Origin: Hanleya hanleyi
Taxonomy: Eukaryota; Mollusca; Polyplacophora; Lepidopleurida; Hanleyidae
Length of the DNA: 64,000 nucleotides
Direction: 5' to 3'
Assembly (NCBI GenBank): GCA_036873755.1
Contig: JAVTVY010033758.1
Location: 1-64,000 of the forward strand
The position numbers and the translations under genes are program-made. Below the pieces are notes generated by a model that worked only from the letters and a program-made list of their open reading frames with translations, ran no database searches and was not told the origin of the DNA. Shown here in pieces: positions 48,596 through 59,600 of this stretch. The first letter of the stretch is position 1, and each line of letters starts with the position of its first letter.

Positions 48596-50730
48596 TATAG
48601 CCGAGAATAGAAAGTATATTACGTAGAAGCCTAAACTTGTGTGAGATAACACACACTGTGAATTACTGTTGAACGTAGATGAGAAACGAAATAGCCCCCT
48701 TAATTCCGCTGGGCGTCCAAATCATTCGAATTAATTCTCCCGAATTACTGCCATTTTTGTGTGAAAAAAAAACAAGATTAATTCTATAGTTCTCGGTTAA
48801 TTTTAGCCGGAACGCGACGTTTAACTGTTATCGATTGCTTGAAATGTCAATGGCTGTGTGGGAATACCCATTATCACAGCAAGAACAGGAAAAAATGATA
48901 GCTGTAGATCTTGTGGTGATTGCCTTCTAGCTAAGCCATCCCATGTTTCAAATTACCTAGTAAATGCTATTGCAAGAAAGATTGCATATATTCTTTTACA
49001 TCGTTCATGCTTAAGACTATGTCACTGGACAGAAGTCAGTGGTACTTTAAAGGAATTGATGATGTGTAGATGATATTGTTGCATCTGGCGCTTAGCCAGA
49101 AACTCTCAAAGCGAAAGAAATCCTGATATCGGATTTTTGAAATTTGGAAATTATGTTACACCTTTCATGAGATGAGAGTGAGACCCTTCAAGTGAATCGG
49201 GTAAAAACAAAAAAACAAAAACCCCCAAAACGACAACAGCAACTGCATACACATAACTTCTAATAACCTAGAGCGAAGTTTATCAATCGCAGTCTGACAT
49301 GGATTATGTTGTCTGAGGTCGTGTCTATTTGATCACTGGTCGAAGGCAATCAAGAGGTTCCTCGACCGATGTGAGGAGATGCAATCAATCCTGGGCTTGC
49401 TGGCATTGTTGCCGATATAATTGACCTTGGTTCGGGGTAAAATCCGACGCAATCTACCAGTAGGACATCGGCTTGGTGCTAGTAGAACCTGTTTGCTTTT
49501 GTCATCACTTATTTCGGTTATCAACGCGGCTCATCGGGTCTGTAATTTTCTTCATCTGCCTGTGATACGCTGTTGTAGAGTGGGCTTACCCTGCTACCTT
49601 TTCGAGATATCGCATTGGAATAAAGAAAATAAGGCTTCGTTTTATGTATCACAGTTTGCATATTTTCTGTGTTCACAAATATCAATTGTGACTTTCTTGC
49701 CTCCTCTGATTATCATTGTCAGATAAACCAAACTATATTTTCAAAGTAATCATCCCACTTCATTTACACGTTCGATAATGATCACTTGTTTCGCGACGAT
49801 ATAAATCACAGCACATAACTCACTTTGGACATAATAATTTCCGATCAGCTCGAAATAACAACACTTCACGTCACACATCCGGTTTTTGTGATAAAAAGCA
49901 GCACATTTTGATCATTTGTCTGTCTTGCGACCAAGGAACTGTCTACATTAAAAAAGCCAATCCACGTTTGTTTCGTGATTTTTTTGTGATATACAATCCA
50001 TCGATAATCACAGAGGCAGTGCAGACACATTAATAAACGCATTCGAACTCTAAGCCACGTCATGTGGTTCACTCAGGATAGCCAAAGCAAGCGTGTAAGT
50101 ATACCGAGTCGGAACGGATCATATACGCAGTGGAGATGTGCCCGCAAAATAAATTAAAAACCTCTGTAATAATGACAAATTTTCTGGCGAATGTGGCGAA
50201 TACGAAACAATTATGTGCGTCGTAGTGACCCCAAATTTGGGTATAGTAATGCCTGGCTGTAAGTGAGTGAGTTAGGGTTTGAGTCGCGTTCAGCAGTAAT
50301 TCGGCCATACAGCGAAGATGTAACTAACTACGACAAGATCAGCTGGAGATGTGTGCCTAGCCATGTACAGCTATCATGTAGAGAAAATTAAGCTTCTCCT
50401 TGTGGCAAAAGACATGGTACAAAACACATGCTGTTCATCCACTTCGGCCCTGCCTGACTCTAATATAAATACCAATTGAATCACCAGAAATGGGAGTTTG
50501 CAATGGCGTTGTCAAACAATTTGAGTGATTTATCGGCAGACACACGGCATAAATATCGATAGCCGATGAGGCGTTGACATTATTCCGTTTTGTTCAAAGA
50601 AATCGCATTCAGTGCAATTTCAAATCCCAACGTCCTGTTGATAAATGCATGAACGTCACTAACACAGAAGATTGTATGTTAGAGTTTTGATATGATTTTC
50701 AGCAACCAGTAGCGAATACATCTCGGAAAA

Positions 50731-51200
50731 TTAACCCTACTAGGCCTTGGGGCATTATGTCTCCTCCCCACACACCAAACTTTCAGGAACGGAGGAAGCT
50801 GACCCTCCGCGACTTTTTTAGTTTACCATATTGAGGTCATTTTGAGCCTATCTGCATAATCACCGACCAGAGGATCAAGGGTAAATCCAAGATTGCGGCC
50901 ATGTGAGTTACCAGAAAAGTGATTTTATTCGTCATTTTTCCTGCTTTTCTTCGATGAAAATTTAGGAAACTCAATTATTTACTAATTGATCATGCAGTTT
51001 TTGCAAAGAAAACACATAAATCAAAAATCAAAAAAATCTGACTGGAAAATCGACCCGAGAATGCTTGTTTTGAGGATGACGTGCTGTGACGTCATCAAAG
51101 CGGCCATCTTGATTTTTTTAAAAATAGAGCTTGACCCAAAATGCCCCTCCCCCTCTCAGGCCTGGACAGGTCCCAAAAAGCCCAGTCCAGATAGGGTTAA
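50731..51200 (+). mobile_element. TTAA MITE copy 7, complete (470 bp)
   Basis: It is flanked by TTAA at 50731-50734 and 51197-51200. The left end is CCCTACTAGGCCTTGGGG and the right end GCCCAGTCCAGATAGGG. The surrounding sequence CTCGGAAAA-[element]-ACAAGAAAGC corresponds to uninterrupted CGGAAAAGTAAACAAGAAA at about 58311 in duplicate B, giving an empty site and confirming TTAA target use. It has no ORF. Confidence 0.93.
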
Positions 51201-51479
51201 ACAAGAAAGCTGTTTTTGGACAGGAATGTGAACCAATCCACCAGATGACATTTGTACAATATTAGTACTGCCACTGAAAATGCCTCAACTTCGGGAAAGG
51301 AAGAGCGTTTAATGTCTAGTGAAATACATGTACTCTTTGCCACCCATCGAAGAACAAAAGCCTTGGCGAATTCGAAAACATTTTTTTTACCATCTGAACG
51401 ATTCGAGGGATCGACTGAGGCTTTACAAAACTTCAAATTATCTCACACAGATCTAGTACTACTTCCAGTTGTATGGCAT

Positions 51480-52816
51480 CCCTTACCGAAATAATAGTCT
51501 TCTGGCACACAGGTTGCCGCAAACTTTCTGGCAACCTCACCGCGCACAGTGTGCCGAAGAGTTTGGGCCACCTTGCCGAAACAGAGTTTTTCACATGCAA
51601 ATGAGCTTTCCGGCACACTATACAGATTGCGGCAACCTTGCGGCAAACTAATTATATATTCCAGCAGCCTTCCGGCACACTCTTCCGGCAACTTTCCGGC
51701 GCACTCTTCTGGCAATCTTCTGGCGCGCTCTTCCGGCAGCCTTCTGGCACCCTCCTCCGGCAGCCTTTTGGCGCACTCTTCCGGCAGCCTTTCGGCGCAC
51801 TCTTCCAATAACTTCTGGGCGTATAAATATTGTTGGTGGTGGTCAGAATGACATCATCCTGACCTCCACATGAATGGTACAAATCACTCTACTCAAACTG
51901 TTGTACCTACGATCTGTCATGCAATGGAATCTAAACAGACAATGAATGAATGAAAGAACACAATGATCAACATGGCAGAGAAAACTACAACTTGTCTATA
52001 AAATTACTGGACTGGTCTAAACCATAATCAAACTGTTACATTGTATTCAAACAGTCTTACCACACAAATCAGTATCATGTGTGACCAGGACGCAAATTGT
52101 ATAAATTATGCAGACCTAAGTTAGCAGGAACAACTCCTCATGGTTGCAAACATGTTCTCCCACCATTCTCACCAACTGCCAGATTTGAAAGTCCTGAACC
52201 GAATTACATATGTATCCATGTGCACCAAAAGTAGTCCAATGACAGGAAAGGTATAGTACTATGTACATTAGAATCCTACAATGAAATTTTGTCTCATAAT
52301 TAATTGTTCATTCTGAGAACATTCCCCTAATAACTGTAACTTCAACTATGTGGTACATTGTGCTACACCAATTTTGTAAAGTTCCTTCTGTGATGTATTT
52401 CTACACTGGTACAGTTTGGATAGTTTCCTATCCAGATTGAAAATTAAGGGTCAAAAGTTAACTGGGTTAACTAATAACAGCTGGCATATCTTCAGCGCAG
52501 CCCATTCCATACAGAGTGTGCCGGTAGCGGCATACTCTGATTATGGCACACTCTCGGCATACTGTGTGCCGCTAACGGCGCACTGTGCGCCGCTAGTGGC
52601 CCACAGTTTGGTTCTGGCACGTTGTCTGCGCACTGTGCGCCGCTAGCGGCACACTTTTATCTTCTTCTGGCACACTCTCCGCATACTGTTTGCCAGTACC
52701 GGCACACTGTGGAATCACAAATTGGGACTGCCGCTAGCGGCATACTCTCCCCAGCAGTTCTGGCACACTGCTCAGGTTGCGGCCAGCTTGCCGCAACCTG
52801 CAGATTTCGGTAAGGG
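51480..52816. mobile_element. 1.34-kb element with TIRs and internal tandem repeats (foldback-like)
   Basis: The left end CCCTTACCGAAAT and the right end ATTTCGGTAAGGG are exact 13-base inverted repeats. AT lies on each flank. Duplicate B reads TTTATATCATTAGCCACG at about 58613-58630 with no insert, so the boundaries are confirmed. The left half holds a 24-bp tandem repeat. The right half (52510-52790) is rich in GCCGCTAGCGGC-type palindromes and TGGCACACT phrases, which are reverse-complement relatives of the left. No transposase is visible. Confidence 0.88.
51661..51808. repeat. 24-bp minisatellite inside the 1.34-kb element
   Basis: Units like TTCCGGCAGCCTTTTGGCGCACTC repeat about six times with variation. 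Because 24 is a multiple of three, the minus strand reads as an 8-residue repeat (ARRLPEEC-like), giving a spurious 121-codon ORF. Confidence 0.88.
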
Positions 52817-54402
52817 ATTAGCCACGATGTAGGATATCTTACATAGACACCAAGAACTTTCATATAGACTTCAATTCATAATTTTCTCTGTTGATTCTCT
52901 GTGTTCGAGTCTATCTGATCACTGATTACAGTCAAGAAACTCCTTGACCAATATGGCAAGATGCAATCAAACCCGGACTAGTTGGTTTTATTGTCGATGA
53001 GTATTCGGCTCGAGGTGAAATCCGATGCAATATATGACGCTGAGAACCTGGTTTCTGTATTTACCATTAAGTCCGGAAATCAACCCGATCCATTACATTA
53101 TGCGAATCTCTGTATCTGCTTTCACCGTGTATGCATTACACAGACACCGAATACCATACTTTCGATTTTTTATTTCACTAGCCAGGTACCGATACTACTT
53201 CGATTTGACGGCATTAGTACACTACTTCCATTCTGATGTCAATCGCAATGATAAGGACGTGTTACTTCCAATTTGATGTTATTAGTCAGGAACAAGATTA
53301 GTAATCTTTACCAGTTGTTTTTAGGAACCTCAACCACAGGCGGTAGCAACAGTTTCTATAGTATTTCCGGAACCCGGAAGCACATTCGTATTAGCGAGAC
53401 AAATAGTTTCCAAGACTGAATTCGACAAGTCATGCTCTACAGGCGATTATAAGCGATTACCAGGTCAGAAACTTTAAAATGGGATATGCATGTAATTAGT
53501 TTTCGCAAATTCATGTTAGGTTTCGTCCTTTTGGTTTTCAGAATTATTCCAACTTCAATGGAATTTTCAGTAACTCTTTGTTTCCTGTTGATCCAATTTA
53601 TGTCGGCTTTATGCCAAGACAGTTTTTGAAGCAGTTGAAGCAATGGCATTGGTAGATAAATTTCATTCCACACCATAAAACGGGATAGCGATCAGAGAGA
53701 TATATGAAATTAGGTTGTTTTACAAGTGTCAGTAAATTATCTTTTCCATATCATTCAATATTAATATTCGTTAAACAATCACGTTAATTCCTTCCCATTA
53801 TATTTTTTTGGAAGACTTTGCTGTCGTATCGGAACCACAAATTGTAAACGGAACTTGAACTAGACCATGTGAACGAGATTGTCCCTGCCTTTTATCTAAG
53901 TGAGATAAACCATATAATTCGGCTTCCCTTGTTGATCTATACCGACCCGAAGTCATTAGATAATTATGAAATTATTGAAAGACGGTATCTGCAGTCAGTG
54001 TTCGTGTGAATACCAACTTTATATATTTATTAACAGGTGATCTACGGCTATAGATTTTCTTAAACCTTATTATATACCTATAGAGTCATTCACCTTGATA
54101 CACGAATTTCTGGTTTCATACATGAACTGATGAATTGGAACGTTCATCATTAATTATTTACATAGTTTACCCGGAAATTGTTTGTCCACGCAGTGATATC
54201 TGTTTGTCATTGACGCACGACCAGAACAGAGGAGTAGGCCTATGTACACACCGTTTCCATATGGGCTTCATTAAATCGCTTTGCTGGTCTTTGTAAAAGA
54301 CATGATCGCTGTCCGAGAGATACTATGTATGACTCAGTTCATTATTAATTGATAATCTTCATGTCCTTCCATTATGGTAGGTGTAGAAATAGCTAATTAT
54401 AT

Positions 54403-54846
54403 TTACGGAACATTGTATTTAAATGTCAGATAACAGGTCAGATATCCCGTGGTATTTGTACGGTTATCATTGACAATGTACAGTACGGACTTTGCTACAC
54501 TGCCGATTGCAAAGCCCTGGTTTATCTGTGTGAGAAGTCGAAAGCGAAACAGCCCTTTCCTTGACAAACTGCTTGTTTTGCGGAACAACTCTTCTGGAGT
54601 GAATGTGATAAAGAGAAAAATAGACCCAGGATCAGACAAAATAATATAATTAGTCTCTTGTTTCTGCTTCATCCTTTGATGGATATTAATATTCAAGGTC
54701 ATGATTGTAGCGTATACACTTATCGTAGAGTAGCTTTTCTGAATCCTGTGAAAACTGTGACGATTTCGATCACAAAATATTCGAACATAAATTGATTGAA
54801 CGCGGCTATACATCATAAAGACAAGCGCTGTTTGCCAAGCGAACAC
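54403..54846 (-). other. Unrecognised ORF partly conserved in duplicate B
   Basis: The minus-strand frame includes RKGLFRFRLLTQINQGFAIG followed by LYIVNDNRTNTT. Copy B (61033-61251) has RKGLVRFRLVTQIYQGFAID and LYIVNDNRTNTT in the same frame for about 40 residues, after which frames diverge through an indel. Conservation could be a decayed exon or simply the high identity of this part of the duplication. No family is recognised. Confidence 0.25.
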
Positions 54847-55024
54847 GTTTGTTGTTAAATATCTTACACTGTTGGCAAAATACGATCGTAGGGCGCAAGA
54901 TTTCGTAGAGTGTATTCGAGTCTGTTTATCCCGGGCCTAGTAGCTGTTTTGAAGGTATGTTTTATAGATATTTGTGTTGTGCAAATGAACAGGCATAATC
55001 TATGCGTCACTGAGATACGCCATG

Positions 55025-55871
55025 CACTGAGAGAAAAAGGGGAATCGTAGTGATGCTTGAAGGGGAATCCAGCAACGGTACCTCCCACGAGAGGAGTTGT
55101 GAATCAACAGGATGCCCTAGGGGTGGCATCAGGAGAATCCTTTGGATGCCTGGGGTTCTCCTTGGGGGAGTGGGAATTCATTGCTGGATTCCCCATTTCA
55201 TCTCGGTGTTATGAATAAATTATAAACGTGAACAACAACAACAGCGATGGTTTGCTACTGTCCACTCCTGTTCTCAGTCTTGATAGGACTTCTCATAGTC
55301 TGACTTATAATAACTTCGATGAATTTGGCAAAAATTACCCTTAGAAAATGAGAAATTCCCACAAGAATTTAAGCACAATGTCCATGTGTGGATAGTAACA
55401 AACCTGTGTTGTCCTGCACAGTGATGATACATCCTTATACATCATCGGGTTGATCCAAGAACTTGGGGGATACTCTATCACATTTGGAACAAAAGCTTTG
55501 CAAAACCACTCATGGGGTGACGATAAATGTAACTGATGTGAAACATGACATCGATGGCATGAAGAAACTTAAGATTGGTGTGGATTTTACTGAACAAAGA
55601 CGACCCATGGTAGATGCCAAACAACAGACAGGCGAAGATGTCACAGCCACGTGGGTGAATCATCTAGAGAAACTGGGGAATCATGACGAATCCATAGGGT
55701 AACTTGACGAGAACCAGGGGTATTTAACTGCCAGATATCCATTCCGGCATCATAGTGAATTCTCTGGGGAATCGTTCTGATACCCAAGGGAATCTACCCG
55801 AGAACCAGGAGTCTCGAGCGTCTAGATACCCCTTTTGGCATCATGATGAACTCCTTTTTTTTCTCTCAGTG
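55025..55871. mobile_element. 847-bp element with CACTGAGAGAAAAA ends and CATG flanks
   Basis: The left end CACTGAGAGAAAAAGG and the right end TTTTTTTTCTCTCAGTG are inverted repeats, followed inward by related GCATCATGATG/GTAGTGATGC blocks. CATG precedes (55021-55024) and follows (55872-55875). Duplicate B has GATACACCATACTATAGAC at about 61571 with no insert, so the element entered copy A after the duplication, probably duplicating 4 bp. Internally GGGGAATCCAGCAA and TTGCTGGATTCCCC form another inverted pair. Superfamily unknown; no transposase. Confidence 0.85.
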
Positions 55872-55950
55872 CATGCTATAGACAATTAGTTGGATGAAAG
55901 GTGTCTTACATTCATCATTGATCATTGATGGCTGCCTACTAGATGTCGGA

Positions 55951-56689
55951 CATGCTGGGCTGATCCGTCACATAGGCTCCACGTTTGAAGGCCACGATGA
56001 AGGCCGGCTGGTTCGAGTCGCACAGGAGACTGTCCCATCCAGCACAAGTACTTGCGCTTTAAAAAGAATGTGGCATCCTTAACATAATTGGATGTTAATG
56101 TCACACAGTCTCGAAACATCGTTAAACCTTAATTCTCTCTCTCTCTCTCTCAATCACGAAACAATTGATTAGTATTAGACGTTATTAGAATCGTGGAAAT
56201 ACCATGTAATCTTCTGAGATTGATACCCTATATCAAACAAAATTGCATGAATTTATCCATACTACCGCATTGAACATTTCTATGTATGGGGCAAGAGCCG
56301 CGGAGCACATTTGAAAGTGGGGGGCTGAACTCTATATCGGTCATGTTAAATGTTGGACTGGTGCTATCTAAGATAAGAATTATAACATTGCGGTCCCAAA
56401 AAGGAGCCCCCCCCTCCACGTTTCAGTGTAGCAAAGTCCTTGGAAGTGGCCCTCCTTCGCTCCGCGGCCCCAGTGGGACTATTTATGTCTTCGTCATTTC
56501 GCAGACGAAAATTAGAAAAAAATAGATTTTCTTTTCAGCGGTATGTAATTAAATGGATTCCACTGTATCTCTAGAATTCCACTACGGTGTTGTGGTATAT
56601 AAGTATAACTGGTTGAAGGCGTCATGTTTTTCGAATAAACCTTGATAGGAGACAAACGGTTTGATATGATGGTTCTGTCCATTGATGGC
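55951..56689. other. No gene recognised; junction between duplicates A and B
   Basis: Contains a (TC)n run at about 56133-56151 and unmatched frames. I could not place the exact duplication breakpoint. Confidence 0.4.
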
Positions 56690-59600
56690 ATAGGCGGGAA
56701 CAGAAAGTATGTTACAGAGAAGCTCAAATGTGTGCGGGATAAGACACATAGCTCAATACTTCTGAGAGTAGATGAAAACCGAAATAACTATCTTAATTCC
56801 GCTGAGCGTCGGAATCACTCGATTTACCCCCCCCCCCCCTCCAGAATAACTGCCATTTTGTTTTGTAAAACAAAAATAATTCCGTATTTCTGGTTAACTT
56901 TTGCTGGAATGTGATGTTTAACTGTTATTGATTGGCTAGAATGTCAATAGCAATAAATACACATTATCACAGCAAGAACAGGAACAGACCGATAACAAAG
57001 CTATCCAATGTTGTCAATTACCCAATGATGTTAAAAACATTGCATCTATTAGTTCACATCTTTCATGGTTTAGACTCTGAGAGTGGACAGAGTAGTAATT
57101 TGAAGGAATTGATGTGTAGATGATATTGTTAACTTCTGTCGCTTATCCAGAGATTCTCAACACGAAGTAAATGCTGGTGTCTCTGACTTTTGAGCTATGA
57201 AAATTATTTTACATCTTTCATGAGACGAGACTGAGACCGCTCAAGAGAGTGGAGTGAAAAGAAAGTCAACTTATTCATCACTCGTCACATCCATTCACTC
57301 CAATACCCTATACTGAATATGTTATGTCAGATTGTGCCTATCTGATGACTAATCGAAGGCATTGAAGAGGTTCCTCGGCTAGCTCGCTGGCATTGTTGCC
57401 AACATGATTATAAGTGACCTTGGCTCGAGGTGAAATCCGATGCAGTATGCCAGTAAGGACATCGGCTTGGCGATATTAGAACCTGGTTGCTTGAGTAACC
57501 TATCAACGGCTCATTGGATCTGTAGTTTTCTTAATCTGCTGTGATACGATGTTGCGGAACGGGCTTATACAAGAACGATGAAATAAACGAAATAAGGCTT
57601 TGCGTGAAATATCACCGGTTGGATATTTTCAGTGTTTACAAATATCCATTGCGACTTTCTTGACTTCTGCGTTTATCCTCGCTGCATAAACGAAACTGTG
57701 TTTTTTCAAAGCAATCAGCTCACTTCCATTACACGCCCAATAACTACCGCTTGTTTCGCGACGATATAAATTACATGACATAAATCAATTTGCACATAAT
57801 AATTTTCGATGGGCTCGAAATAACAACACTTCACCCCAGATGTCCGCGTCCTCTGTTTGTGTTGTAAAGCCACAGATTTTCATAATTTGTCAGTCTCACG
57901 ACCAGGAAATTGTCTACAACAGGGAAGCCTATCCATGTTTGTTTACTTCATTCAGGTGATATACGATCTACAGACAATTGCTGAGGCGGTGTGGTCACAT
58001 TGAACTAGTGCTTTTGAACTCTAATCTTGTTGCCCGTACAGCTAAATTACGCCTGTTCAAATGGCAACTCTTCCGTTGAGTGTGACGAATATACGAAACA
58101 AGTATGTGCGTCCTAGTGTCCGCCATGTTGGGGTATAACAATAATTCCTGGCTGTAGTAATAGACATACTGGGATCGTCAGAACTGGGAGTTTGCTATGG
58201 CGTATTACATCTCTTGCATATCGCTCCAATCATCACAAATTATCACAGAGATAACTTTTGGTTATTGTGATGTTTTGGTTTTAGTTTCACCAACAGTAGC
58301 GGAAATATTTCGGAAAAGTAAACAAGAAATCCGTTTTGTGAAGTAGGGTTAACCAATCCGCCAATACTCCCACTAAACTCTCTCAACTTCGGGGAAAAAA
58401 GAGCATTCTATGCCTAGTGAAATACACGTACTCTTTGTCATCCGTTGAAAAACTAAATTCGGGGCGAATTTGAAAATATTTTCGAAGTGATATCAACTCC
58501 GCGAAAAACAACGAGAATGATGAAACAGAACTGATTTCACCATCTCCACGGATCGGTTGAGGCGTTAAGAAATTTCAAATTATCTTACACAGACTCCAAT
58601 ACAACTTCCAAGTTTATATCATTAGCCACGACAGAGGGTATATTACTCTGTTGATTCTCTGTGAGGGAGTTTATCTGATCACCGATATGTAAAGATTCAA
58701 TCAACCCCGGGCTAGCTGATTATATGTGTGCGAGAGAGAGAAAGTTTAACGTCGCGTTCAGCAATATTTCAGCTATATAGCGACGAGTGAAATCAGATGC
58801 AATATGTCAGATATACATCGACTTGAAGCCGATAGCCTAGTTTCTGTATTCACCGTTTAGTCCATTACCTCTGCGTATCTCTGTATCTGCTCGTACCGTG
58901 TATATATTACGCTGACACCAATACTATGAAACTATTGACTTGTTTTGAGGGGAATATGCAGTTTCGTTGCCCCGAGGATGTGCATGGAATTATCATCCAA
59001 GCCACATGGAATAATTTCATTAATATATTTATCAACTTAACTCTGTGCTAATCTATTATCCCTCAAGCAAAATATCGCTTGATGCTGGACATCGTTGGAT
59101 GTTTTATTTTGCATGGGCGCAATCTCGCTGAGTGGGTGTTTTCTGTGGGAAATCGAGTGCAACATAATTTATCATGCACGAGATTCCACTGTTTCGTAGC
59201 TTCGCCACTGTTGTGTAATTCTCACAACTCACGTATAGTTGTTCGATGACGGTAGTTAGTTACTCCAATAATGTTCTTGGGGACGACTATACTCACAATT
59301 AGGGGAAGGAAGGCGTATTTCTGCTGTATTCGGCAGCTATAATCATCTCGACTAACTGCTTCATTATCCGCTGTTTGCAGCGCGAGCGATAGAACGGCGC
59401 GACCTCTGTTGTAATTATCTCCTCTTGGTGTATATTCCATGGCGGGATGGAATGTGCCGTTTCATCGGGCAATATATACCCACGTGGCCGGGGAATATGC
59501 AGTTTTATCTCAGTATAATTTAAATCGGGACACACTGTAATAAATATTATAAAATACTTTATTTTGAATGTGGTTTCCAATAACTGTGTTTCCTATTGAT

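Larger units (their letters stand above)
48600..55950. repeat. Large direct tandem duplication, copy A
   Basis: It aligns colinearly with 56.69-61.68 kb. Shared blocks in order: GTTTAACTGTTATCGATTGC (48819; copy B 56909); CATTATCACAGCAAGAACAGG (48867; 56960); TGTAGATGATATTGTT (49067; 57115); TTTCGCGACGATATAAAT (49789; 57753); TCTCTGTTGATTCTCTGTG (52885; 58647); AACAATCACGTTAATTCCT (53774; 59784); GGTATTTGTACGGTTATCAT (54450; 61058); GACAATTAG-TGGATGAA-GGTGTCTTACA (55882; 61588). Copy A is longer because of insertions at 50731, 51480 and 55025. No intact gene is seen. Edges are approximate. Confidence 0.9.

Noticed and set aside
51443..51808. Minus-strand ORF of 121 codons with an 8-residue repeat
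   Set aside because: It is created by the 24-bp minisatellite inside a mobile element. It is not a protein gene.
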